A stretch of 5,600 nt of DNA from Candidatus Villigracilis saccharophilus (GCA_016709305.1 JADJNA010000042.1:1-5600), one strand, 5' to 3'; shown: positions 1-5,415, numbered from the stretch's first letter. Notes: generated by a model from the letters alone, not told the origin. Translations and numbers: made by a program.

Positions 1-1072
1 ACCGATAGATCCCAGCTCACTGACGCGATGGCGACAACGGATTGGTGCAGAAGGCATGGAATGGTTATTGGCTCAGACTATTGAGGCGGCCGTGTCGGCC
101 AAGGTAATCAAGCAGCATAGCCTGGATAAAGTCATTGTGGACAGCACCGTCCAGGAGAAGGCCATTGCTTATCCGACCGACAGCAAACTGCTCAATAGGG
201 GACGGCAACAACTGGTGCAATTGGTAGCAGAATCTGGGATAACGCTACGCCAGAACTACAACCGCATTGCCCCGAAGTTGGCCGGCCAAATTGCCCGTTA
301 CGCTCATGCCAAGCAATATCGGCGTATGCGTAGCCACTTAAAGAAGCTCAAGACGCTAGTTGGCGCGTCTGGCGTGACGTATTTCGCCAATTGGCCCAGG
401 TACCGCAGCACCTCAAGCCCAAGGTTACCGATTTGCTGCAGAAAGTCGAGCGCCTGCTCAAGCAGCAGCCGCAAGACGGCCACAAACTCTACAGCTTGCA
501 TGCGCCGGAAGTGGAGTGCATCAACAAAGGCAAGTCGGGCCAGCCCTATGAGTTTGGGGTAAAGGTGTCAGTGATGACAACGCACAAGGAGGGATTGGTG
601 GTTGGCATGCGCAGCCTGCCGGGCAATCCTTACGATGGGCACACCTTACACCTGGCTTTGGAGCAGGCGGCAGTCCTGACGCAGCAGCAACCTAAGGAAG
701 TCTTCGTAGACTTGGGTTATCGCGGCGCAACTGTCCCGGCTGGGGTCAAGGTCTATCACCGCAAACTCAGGCGCGGCATTACCGCGCGGCTGAAACGCGA
801 TATTCGGCGACGCAGCGCCATCGAACCGGTAATCGGGCATATGAAAAACGACGGTCGCCTTCGCAGAAACTGGCTGCAAGGCACAGAAGGCGATGCCTTT
901 CATGCCATCCTCTGCGGTTGCGGACACAACCTGCGGATGATTCTGAGGAAGCTGCGGCTTCTTCTCGTCTTGATTTTCCTACGCTTGGATTGGCCAGCAA
1001 TCAATGATGACAGAACTAATCATCGCCTTGCTGGCGCATATGCCTGAAAATAGAATTGTTCAGGGTGGACTA
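1..1072 (+). mobile_element. Partial IS5-family (IS1478-like) insertion sequence, 5' part outside window
   Basis: The transposase reading frame is already open at the first base, so the left end and the N-terminal part of the gene lie upstream of the window. The right end should lie a short way past the stop codon at 1047. The segment around 1055-1072 (TTGTTCAGGGTGGACTA) is a reasonable terminal inverted repeat candidate, but the left end is not visible for comparison, so the border is inferred. The DNA looks more GC-rich than the right-hand half of the window. Confidence 0.45.
2..1047 (+). pseudogene. IS5-family (IS1478-like) DDE transposase, 5'-partial, one frameshift
   Basis: This gene would encode the transposase that cuts and rejoins the ends of its own IS. 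Translation is open from position 2 (PIDPSSLTRWRQRIG, a typical stretch of this family), so the true start is upstream and roughly the first hundred residues are missing. The first catalytic Asp is at 140-142 in VIVDSTVQ, followed by a Tyr/Arg-rich central region. Near 361 the frame shifts by one base: the second part continues as VWRDVFRQLAQVPQHL and then YEFGVKVSV, with the second Asp at 709-711 (VDLGYRG) and the catalytic Glu at 823-825 (RSAIEPVIGHMK). All three catalytic residues survive. Restoring one G in the GG at 362-363 rejoins the frames. No slippery heptamer is visible there, so programmed frameshifting is unlikely. The gene is either inactive or affected by a base-calling error. 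Family assignment is confident; the exact IS name is not. Confidence 0.85.
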
Positions 1073-1143
1073 ATGAGAGAAATATCCAAATGACAGTTAT
1101 TGCACGTCATTTTGGTAGAAAGTGAAGTTTTTTCCTTTTTTTT

Positions 1144-1159
1144 AGGGGAGTTTCCCCCT
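1144..1159. repeat. GC-rich inverted repeat beside the transposase stop codon
   Basis: AGGGG (1144-1148) and CCCCT (1155-1159) form a 5-bp GC-rich stem, extendable by a G-T wobble, abutting the TAA stop of the minus-strand transposase. An A/T homopolymer tract lies on the 1131-1143 side. Read on the minus strand the stem is followed by A residues rather than T, so it is not a standard terminator. It may be part of a degenerate left end of the IS. Confidence 0.45.
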
Positions 1160-2232
1160 TATGCAACATTTGGACGGATTGCTCCCCTTAATGGTTGATC
1201 TACGAAGATTTTGTTGGCTGCTTTTTTCAGATTCATGCAGATACTTTTCAGTATCACTTGGGCGTTGACTTTTACCGTACCGAAGTAGCTGGCGCGTCCC
1301 ATTCTGAATAAGCGTTTGATTGTGCCGAAACACTGTTCGACAATATAGCGTTTTTTGCTGATCAATTGATTCGCCAGCTTCTGGCGTGACGAAAGTGGTT
1401 TGTTCTTGTACGCGCGATGCATGATTGCGCTCTTGATCTTTTGCTTTCTTAGAAACTGCCGATTGGCATTGCTGGCGGATCCCTTGTCAGCATATACCCG
1501 ATTCGCCTCGATATGCGCACCATCGATAGCTGCTTCGAAATGCATCATTTCGCTCTGGTTGGCAGGGGCGGTGTGAATCCCGCGCACATAGCCGTCTTGT
1601 GCGTCCACTACCAGGTAACTGCGGTAGCCAAACTGCGACTTCTTGCCTTTCTTTAGCCAGGTCGCATCCGGATCCGCACTTTGTTCTTCGGTACAACTGA
1701 TTCCAGGCTGACTGCCATCTTCAAACTGAACAGCCTTACCTTCGGCATCCACCTCCAGTGTGATAGTCTTTTTAGGGCGTGCCGCTGACTCAATCAGCGT
1801 GGCATCAATGACCGCTCCCGTCGCACCCTTGATCATCAATCCGTGTGATTGAAGCTGTTCATTAATAGAGGCCAGCAGATCATCTAGCCGGTCGCCGGTC
1901 ACTAGCCGGTTACGGAACCGGCACAAAGTGGTTTCGTCCGGTATCGCGTCCGACAAGGACAATCCACAAAATTGTAGAAAATCAATCCGTACACACAGCG
2001 CTTGCTCCAACGCAGCATCCGATAAACTATGCCACTGCCCCAGCAGTATCGCTTTGAACATCATCAGCGCATCAAATGGTTCCTGTCCTCCACCATGCGA
2101 TAACTCGCGCTTGTATAAACCCCTAAGCTTCGGACGTAACTCCTCCCAGTCAATCAGGGCATCAATCTTCATCAGAACATTATCTCGCTTCAATCGCTCT
2201 GCCAATTCCAGTGTTCCAAAACTCATCTGCAT
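1159..2232 (-). CDS. IS5-family IS1106-like DDE transposase, intact
   Basis: This is a full-length transposase of 357 residues, predicted to bind the IS ends and catalyse cut-and-paste transposition. The N-terminal domain (about residues 1-110) holds the family motifs LLGQWHSLSD and IPDETTLCRFRNRL. The catalytic core has Asp143 (AVIDATLIES), Asp249 (VYADKGSAS, where a Tyr is more usual after KG) and Glu299 (KRYIVEQCFGTIKRLF), followed by the conserved RASYFG and a C-terminal Leu-rich helix. I chose the ATG at 2232 because GGAG (2239-2242) lies six bases upstream. A TTG at 2244 would add four residues but would place that ribosome site inside the gene. No stop or frameshift is present, so it is potentially active. 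The gene stands alone and converges with the broken plus-strand transposase to its left. The IS5-family call is very safe; the IS1106-like placement comes from remembered motif similarity. Confidence 0.93.
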   Translation of the reverse strand: MQMSFGTLELAERLKRDNVLMKIDALIDWEELRPKLRGLYKRELSHGGGQEPFDALMMFKAILLGQWHSLSDAALEQALCVRIDFLQFCGLSLSDAIPDETTLCRFRNRLVTGDRLDDLLASINEQLQSHGLMIKGATGAVIDATLIESAARPKKTITLEVDAEGKAVQFEDGSQPGISCTEEQSADPDATWLKKGKKSQFGYRSYLVVDAQDGYVRGIHTAPANQSEMMHFEAAIDGAHIEANRVYADKGSASNANRQFLRKQKIKSAIMHRAYKNKPLSSRQKLANQLISKKRYIVEQCFGTIKRLFRMGRASYFGTVKVNAQVILKSICMNLKKAANKIFVDQPLRGAIRPNVA

Positions 2233-2238
2233 CTTTTG

Positions 2239-2242
2239 CTCC
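2239..2242 (-). promoter_or_regulatory. Ribosome binding site deciding the transposase start
   Basis: GGAG on the minus strand lies six bases upstream of the ATG at 2232. It supports that ATG over the upstream TTG at 2244. A second purine run (AAGAGG) sits just beyond the TTG, so initiation there is not fully excluded. Confidence 0.6.
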
Positions 2243-2262
2243 AACCTCTTTTAACTGCCTCT

Positions 2263-2291
2263 ATTTTAGTCGTTATTGCGCTGGCAGGCGA
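2263..2291 (-). promoter_or_regulatory. Possible promoter for the IS1106-like transposase
   Basis: Read on the minus strand there is a -10-like TAAAAT (2263-2268, five of six consensus bases), a 17-base spacer and a weak -35-like TCGCCT (2286-2291). It sits 30 bases upstream of the chosen start. This is inferred from consensus only. Confidence 0.3.
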
Positions 2292-2325
2292 GGTTGTGCA
2301 GGAGTCTTTTAGGTAATATAGTTTC

Positions 2326-2344
2326 ATGAAATTCGAAATTTCAT
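2326..2344. repeat. Perfect 8-bp inverted repeat in the spacer between two IS elements
   Basis: ATGAAATT (2326-2333) and AATTTCAT (2337-2344) are perfect complements separated by CGA. The site lies in about 100 bp of DNA between the two complete IS elements and could be an operator or a hairpin of the pre-insertion host sequence. It is AT-rich and not followed by a T run, so it is not a terminator. Confidence 0.5.
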
Positions 2345-2412
2345 AAGATGGAGGATGGGCATGGAATTACTCTGCACACAACATAGTTAGGAATTTAGGA
2401 GTAATCAGTTAA

Positions 2413-2430
2413 GGAAACGCTGATTAATAC
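2413..2430 (+). repeat. Left terminal inverted repeat of the IS5 element
   Basis: GGAAACGCTGATTAATAC pairs with the right end at 3590-3607 in 15 of 18 positions. It is preceded by TTAA. Confidence 0.88.
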
Positions 2431-2464
2431 ACCGCACACGAAGGGCTAAGCGAGCGGTTTTGGG

Positions 2465-2499
2465 ATATTGGCTTAAAATTTGCCATATTCTGGCTTAAA
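2465..2499. repeat. Short direct repeat inside the IS5 left subterminal region
   Basis: ATATTGGCTTAAA (2465-2477) recurs as ATATTCTGGCTTAAA (2485-2499), about 20 bp later, with two extra bases. The repeat lies between the inverted end and the transposase stop, where a transposase could have accessory contacts. That role is inference only. Confidence 0.45.
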
Positions 2500-2537
2500 T
2501 TGCGCTATTTCTTGCATTATTCCCCTCATTTTTGTCT

Positions 2538-3521
2538 TTAAGACGCAATCTGGCTGTCAGAGCCACATAACCACCGGCGAGCCAGCAGCAAGTTGGCAAG
2601 CCCAAACAGTGAAAACATCTGAGCATTATTTTTGGCCATTCCTTTGTAGCGGGTTTTGCGATGCATGAACAGATTCTTTACGACATGAAAGGGATGCTCA
2701 ACCTTGGCGCGAATGCTGGCTTTTGCATGTTCAAGCTTCTCCATCAGTTCGCCTGCTGTTGTTTTGGGCAATGCCTTGCGCTTGGAAGGGCGCATCGCAA
2801 TATGCCAGGTTACGGGCAATTCAAGATTCTCTTCTCGTTTTTCAACGCCTAGATAGCCCGCATCACCAAACACATCGGTTTCATCACCATGCAGCAGCGC
2901 TTGTGCCTGAGTAACATCGTGGACATTGGCTGCCGTTCCGATCAGGGTATGAACAAGCCCTGATTGCGCATCGACACCGATGTGTACCTTCATGCCGAAG
3001 TGCCACTGCTTGCCTTTCTTGGTTTGATGCATTTCGCTATCGCGCGGACCTTCCTTGTTCTTGGTCGAAGGCGGGGCGGCAATCAGCGTAGCATCAACAA
3101 TCGTACCTTCGCGAAGAAATAGTCCGCGTTCAGCCAGGTGTGCATTGATTGCATCAAAGATGGATTCCGTCGGATGATGTGCTTCCAGCAAATGGCGAAA
3201 TCTCAGCAGAGTCGTCGCATCCGGCGCCCCTTCCCGATTCAGATCAATACCAACAAAGCGACGAATTGCTTGGCTATCGTATACAGCATCCTCGGCGCCT
3301 TCATCCGAAAAACCAATGCACTGTTGCACAATATACATGCGCAGTATCCGTTCCAGACCAATCGGTGGATGACCTCGCCTACCGCTAACCGGATAGTACG
3401 GAGCAATAACATTCAACAGAGATGTCCAGGGTGTTGCAGCTTCAATTTCAACCAGAAAACGATCCCGTCGGGTTTGTTTCTTCTTTGCCGCATATTCCAG
3501 GTCAGAAAAGCTTGATTGCAT
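2538..3521 (-). CDS. IS5-subgroup DDE transposase, intact
   Basis: This is a 327-residue transposase, close to the usual IS5 length. The N-terminal region (residues 1-110) starts MQSSFSDLEYAAKKKQTRRD and includes GRRGHPPIGLERILRMYIVQ and PDATTLLRFRHLLE, the DNA-binding part of the family. The catalytic triad is Asp143 (GTIVDATLIAAPPSTKNK), Asp220 (VFGDAGYLG) and Glu275 (ASIRAKVEHPFHVVKNLF). The R-x3-E-x6-K signature is present as R271, E275 and K282. The family motifs MHQTKKGKQWHFGMKVHIGV and RYKGMAKNNAQ are also intact. The start is the ATG at 3519-3521, with a weak GGAA about seven bases upstream. No lesion is seen, so it may be functional. It would catalyse transposition of the 1195-bp element that contains it. 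Confidence 0.96.
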   Translation of the reverse strand: MQSSFSDLEYAAKKKQTRRDRFLVEIEAATPWTSLLNVIAPYYPVSGRRGHPPIGLERILRMYIVQQCIGFSDEGAEDAVYDSQAIRRFVGIDLNREGAPDATTLLRFRHLLEAHHPTESIFDAINAHLAERGLFLREGTIVDATLIAAPPSTKNKEGPRDSEMHQTKKGKQWHFGMKVHIGVDAQSGLVHTLIGTAANVHDVTQAQALLHGDETDVFGDAGYLGVEKREENLELPVTWHIAMRPSKRKALPKTTAGELMEKLEHAKASIRAKVEHPFHVVKNLFMHRKTRYKGMAKNNAQMFSLFGLANLLLARRWLCGSDSQIAS

Positions 3522-3530
3522 CGCTCTATT

Positions 3531-3548
3531 CCATATTTATCAATATGG
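3531..3548. repeat. Hairpin in the leader of the IS5 transposase
   Basis: CCATATT (3531-3537) and AATATGG (3542-3548) form a perfect 7-bp stem with a 4-base loop. It begins ten bases upstream of the transposase start and lies between the putative -10 box and the start codon. It would therefore fold in the mRNA leader and might dampen translation, or it could be a DNA-binding site. Confidence 0.55.
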
Positions 3549-3552
3549 ATGT

Positions 3553-3582
3553 ATTTTATCAAACCTCTGAGAGCCAAGTCGA
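3553..3582 (-). promoter_or_regulatory. Possible promoter for the IS5 transposase
   Basis: On the minus strand there is a -10-like TAAAAT (3553-3558, five of six consensus bases), an 18-base spacer and a -35-like TCGACT (3577-3582, four of six). It lies inside the right end of the element, between the terminal repeat and the transposase start, as expected for an IS promoter. This is consensus-based inference. Confidence 0.35.
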
Positions 3583-3589
3583 TGTGATC

Positions 3590-3607
3590 GAATAAATCAG
3601 TGTTTCC
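3590..3607 (-). repeat. Right terminal inverted repeat of the IS5 element
   Basis: On the minus strand this reads GGAAACACTGATTTATTC, matching the left end at 15 of 18 positions. It is followed on the plus strand by CTAG. Confidence 0.88.
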
Positions 3608-3621
3608 CTAGTTTTTAAATA

Positions 3622-3692
3622 ACATGGATTGACGCTGGTAGAGGCAGCAAAACCATTGCCGCTGACTTAGCTTGAGTCAACGTTATCCATGT
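3622..3692. repeat. Nested inverted-repeat structure of unknown role
   Basis: ACATGGAT (3622-3629) pairs perfectly with ATCCATGT (3685-3692). Directly inside, TGAC (3630-3633) can pair with GTCA (3676-3679) past a five-base bulge. Further inside, GGCA (3643-3646) can pair with TGCC (3657-3660), and TGAC near 3663 can pair locally with GTCA. The result is a branched fold of about 71 bases starting 14 bases after the IS5 element. It could be a structured RNA, a small palindromic element or chance; no known family is recognised. Confidence 0.35.
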
Positions 3693-3716
3693 AAATGAAA
3701 ATTGACAGAAGTGAAG

Positions 3717-3848
3717 ATGGAGAAAAAGTATGGCGTATTTCATCACGGAATCGTAGTGAAATACGGTTTGATTGAGTCTATGCGACGAGATAGCCTGATC
3801 GCCGTGCTCATATGGGCTCTTGATGTTTCTGAAAGCGGCTTTCTATAA
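3717..3848 (+). CDS. Doubtful 43-codon small open frame
   Basis: An ATG at 3717 opens a frame of 43 codons ending with TAA at 3846-3848, beginning MEKKYGVFHHGIVVKYG and ending VLIWALDVSESGFL. There is only a weak purine-rich stretch (AGAAGTGAAG) in front of it. The middle (SLIAVLIWAL) is hydrophobic, but too short and too close to charged residues to call a membrane segment with confidence. I do not recognise the product, and the frame overlaps the hairpin at 3734-3765. A chance frame is the likeliest explanation; it is listed because it is the longest plausible reading frame I found in the spacer. Confidence 0.15.
   Translation: MEKKYGVFHHGIVVKYGLIESMRRDSLIAVLIWALDVSESGFL
3734..3765. repeat. 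Hairpin with a perfect 9-bp stem
   Basis: CGTATTTCA (3734-3742) and TGAAATACG (3757-3765) are exact complements around a 14-base loop. It is not followed by a T run on either strand, so it is not a typical terminator. An operator or a fold in a transcript is possible. Confidence 0.5.
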
Positions 3849-3886
3849 GTAGAGTCCACCCACCTTGTAAGCATGTACGTGAGAAT

Positions 3887-4019
3887 GCAAGATTGAAGTA
3901 GAACTGACCACACACAATGTATCCGAGAGACCTACAGCGTGGACCACTTGCATAATGTATGCGGATTATCTTGCATAATCAACCTTATACTGACGCTCAA
4001 ACATTACGCAAGAACTTGC
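3887..4019. repeat. Cluster of five GCAAG/CTTGC motifs
   Basis: GCAAG or its complement occurs at 3887-3891, 3947-3951, 3970-3974, 4008-4012 and 4015-4019. Two copies sit in an exact direct repeat CTTGCATAAT (3947-3956 and 3970-3979) with a 23-base period. The last two form an inverted pair GCAAG-AA-CTTGC. The second direct repeat overlaps an inverted repeat GATTAT/ATAATC (3964-3980), and the first overlaps GCATA/TATGC (3950-3962). The arrangement resembles a cluster of protein-binding sites, but no protein or gene can be linked to it. Confidence 0.4.
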
Positions 4020-4246
4020 ACTAGCGTTGTAGTCAAGAACCAAAGTTCTAGGCGACGACCGATTCTATCCTAATCACCAGTTGCGCCCAATATTCTAAAA
4101 GGAGAATTTACCGTTAACGCACCTGGTAAAAGTATGGGGCAGTAATATTATCTGCACACCTTTGGGCGAAGACTAGTTGTATTTGGCTAGTGTCTGTTGA
4201 CGTTTTGATATAAGTATTTAATAGATACTAACAAACTCGTAACATT

Positions 4247-4723
4247 GGGGTTCCTATACCACCAATAAAACAAGTTTGCGATGCCCCGATTAATGCTCAG
4301 TGATGAGTTCTGGTCGAAGCTGGAGAAGATTCTGCTTCAAGAAGCGATTTATAACAAGCGCAATCTGCGCATGACAGTAGAAGGTATGCTGTATCGAATG
4401 CGGGTTGGCTGCCCGTAGCGAGACTTGCCTGAGGCATTTGGAAGCTGGAATTCCATCTACAAAAGATTCAATGCGTGGTCATTAAGCAGCAAATGGTTAA
4501 GGATTTTCAAGGCGTTGTCTATTGATCCGGATTGTGAATGGGAATTTATTGATGGCAGCTATGTTAAAGCGCACCAGCATAGTGCAGGCGCAGCGGACAA
4601 GCAACCACAGGCGATCGGGAAAAGCCGCGCAGGCAATACCACAAAGATTCACCTGGCGGTTGACAGTTATGGTTTACCAGCCGATTTTGAAATCACCGGT
4701 GGAGAAATCAATGACTGTTCTAG
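4247..4723 (+). mobile_element. Left part of an IS5-family (IS427-like) insertion sequence, interrupted
   Basis: The front of an IS427-type transposase gene is present from 4281. The left end is taken as GGGGTTCCTATACC at 4247, because elements of this group usually have only a few tens of bases before the gene. TAGTGTCTGTTGACG at 4189-4203 is an alternative end. The right half is missing: the sequence changes abruptly to an IS1595-family element at 4724 and does not resume after it. Confidence 0.45.
4281..4723 (+). pseudogene. IS427-like IS5-family transposase, amber-interrupted and truncated
   Basis: Translation from the ATG at 4281 gives MPRLMLSDEFWSKLEKILLQ and VEGMLYRMRVGCP, then a TAG at 4416-4418 where the family has the Trp of CPWRDLP. 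The same frame continues with RDLPEAFGSWNSIYKRF, the first catalytic Asp at 4551-4553 (EWEFIDGSYVKAHQHSAGA), GNTTKIHLAVDSYGLP and ends after EINDCS at 4721. So 147 codons of an expected 250 or more remain, and the second Asp and the catalytic Glu are gone. The cut coincides exactly with the end of the IS1016-like element at 4724. There is no clear ribosome site before 4281. Two independent lesions make a functional product very unlikely. Confidence 0.88.
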
Positions 4724-4740
4724 GGGCTGTAGTAGATTAG
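4724..4740 (+). repeat. Left terminal inverted repeat of the IS1016-like element
   Basis: GGGCTGTAGTAGATTAG matches the inverted right end at 16 of 17 positions. An extra G at 4723 may belong to the target or to the end. Confidence 0.9.
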
Positions 4741-4761
4741 CGTAGATGTTAAGCTAATCTA
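4733..4761 (+). repeat. Hairpin overlapping the IS end and abutting the transposase start codon
   Basis: TAGATTAGC (4733-4741) is perfectly complementary to GCTAATCTA (4753-4761), a 9-bp stem with an 11-base loop. The 5' arm lies mostly in the terminal repeat and the 3' arm ends immediately before the ATG at 4762. A transcript entering from outside would fold this stem over the initiation region, while one starting inside the loop would lack the 5' arm. No Shine-Dalgarno sequence is seen before the ATG. Confidence 0.6.
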
Positions 4762-5414
4762 ATGAAGATAAGTCATTGTAGATTATTAAAGAAAACGCAA
4801 TCAAGGTTGTTGGAATATTTCGTGTTGGAAGTTACAGCACGATCAGCAGCCGATATATTGGAAATTCAACCTAATAGTGCAGCACTGTTTTATCGCAAAA
4901 TACGGGAAGTTATTGCTTATCATTTGGAGCAGGAATCTCAGAAATCTTTGATGGTATAGTTGAGTTGGATGAGAGCTATTTTGGTGGTGTTCGTAAAAGG
5001 TAAACCTGGTCGCGGTGCTGCTGGTAAGGTTGCTGTGTTTGGCATATTGAAGCGCGGTGGTAAGGTATACACAAAGGTTGTAGGTGACACTAAATCAGAA
5101 ACATTCATGCCGCTGATAACAAGAAAAATATCACCTGACAGCGTAGTTTATACAGACTGTTATCGTAGTTACAATACACTTGATGTGAGCCACTTCTACC
5201 ATGAACGGATTAATCACTCCACGCTATTTGCGCAAGGCAAGAATCACATTAACGGGATTGAGAATTTTGGAATCAGGCTAAACGTGTTTTAAGAAAATAT
5301 AATGGAATCCTCAAAGAATCATTTCCATTATTTCTTAAAGAGAGTGAATTCAGGTTTAATTATGGAACACCTAAGCATCAACTAAAAATACTGAAAAATT
5401 GGACTCAAATTTAA
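4762..5414 (+). pseudogene. IS1016-like (IS1595-family) transposase with three frameshifts
   Basis: Read across three one-base shifts, the gene gives a full-length IS1016-type transposase of about 217 residues. The N-terminal part (4762-4940) includes LEYFVLEVTARSAADIL. A shift near 4941 joins it to EIFDGIVELDESYFGGVRK, which holds the first catalytic Asp. A second shift in the AAAA at 4995-4998 leads to GKPGRGAAGKVAVFGILKRG and SVVYTDCYRSY (second Asp), followed by ERINHSTLFAQGKNHINGIENF. A third shift in TTTT at 5265-5268 restores WNQAKRVLRKYNGI and the tail ending KILKNWTQI with TAA at 5412-5414. The catalytic Glu is in GIENFWNQAKR. Every family block is present, so decay is recent, or the indels are sequencing errors. 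All three sit at short homopolymers. Confidence 0.92.
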
Positions 5415-5415
5415 C

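Larger units (their letters stand above)
1146..2308 (-). mobile_element. IS5-family IS1106-like insertion sequence, apparently complete
   Basis: The element carries one intact minus-strand transposase with short flanks on each side. The borders are proposed from a 4-bp TTAG found at 1142-1145 and at 2309-2312, which fits the YTAR target duplication of IS5-subgroup elements and gives a length of about 1163 bp. The terminal inverted repeats are poor. The right end read inward gives GACTCCTGCACAACC (from 2306 down), resembling ends of this group, but the left end (GTTTCCCCCTTATGCAAC, 1151-1168) matches only with gaps. The element is certain; its exact ends are not. Confidence 0.6.
2413..3607 (-). 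mobile_element. IS5-subgroup insertion sequence, complete, 1195 bp
   Basis: Both ends are visible: GGAAACGCTGATTAATAC at 2413-2430, and its imperfect inverted copy (GGAAACACTGATTTATTC on the minus strand) at 3590-3607, matching in 15 of 18 bases. The length between them is 1195 bp, the same as I recall for classical IS5. It encloses one intact minus-strand transposase. The flanking tetranucleotides are TTAA (2409-2412) and CTAG (3608-3611). Each fits the YTAR target preference, but they are not copies of each other, so a simple single insertion does not explain the borders. Confidence 0.9.
3608..4246. other. Spacer of about 640 bp without a convincing gene, rich in small inverted repeats
   Basis: No long open frame exists on either strand. 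The DNA holds a nested inverted structure (3622-3692), a 9-bp stem hairpin (3734-3765) and an exact 6-bp inverted repeat (GAAAGC-G-GCTTTC, 3831-3843). It also holds a GCAAG/CTTGC cluster (3887-4019), AGAAC-CAAA-GTTCT (4036-4049), TTTACC/GGTAAA (4107-4112 and 4125-4130), ACTAG/CTAGT (4172-4176 and 4187-4191) and AGTAT/ATACT (4213-4217 and 4225-4229). An AAGGAG at 4099-4104 is not followed by a usable start codon. It may be old intergenic host DNA or a decayed element; I cannot assign it. Confidence 0.6.

Noticed and set aside
1130..1160. Rho-independent terminator at the GC-rich palindrome
   Set aside because: On the plus strand the T run comes before the stem, and on the minus strand the stem is followed by A residues, so neither strand has the stem-then-T order.
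3138..3515. Plus-strand frames opposite the IS5 transposase, including one of 125 codons
   Set aside because: They lie antisense to an intact, motif-complete transposase and show no recognisable family motif. The same applies to the 1928-2254 plus-strand frame opposite the IS1106-like gene.
1146..3607. Composite transposon made by the two complete IS elements
   Set aside because: The two elements are of different subgroups with unrelated ends, and the 100 bp between them holds no cargo gene.
3683..3691. DnaA box
   Set aside because: TTATCCATG matches only seven of nine bases of the consensus and stands alone, with no other box, AT-rich unwinding array or replication gene.
3622..3692. tRNA or integron attC site
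   Set aside because: The fold is branched, but there is no TTCGA-type T-loop or CCA-style acceptor, and the outer arms do not match the attC core GTTRRRY.
3887..4019. CRISPR array
   Set aside because: The repeated unit is only 5-10 bases, the spacing is irregular and in both orientations, and no cas gene is present.
4139..4155. Rolling-circle origin resembling the TAATATTAC nonanucleotide in a stem-loop
   Set aside because: GCAG-TAATATTAT-CTGC has only a 4-bp stem and the loop differs in its last base. No Rep gene is present, so it is probably chance.
4930..5268. Programmed frameshifting in the IS1016-like transposase
   Set aside because: Three shifts in alternating directions would be needed, no standard slippery heptamer is seen, and relatives of this family use a single continuous frame.
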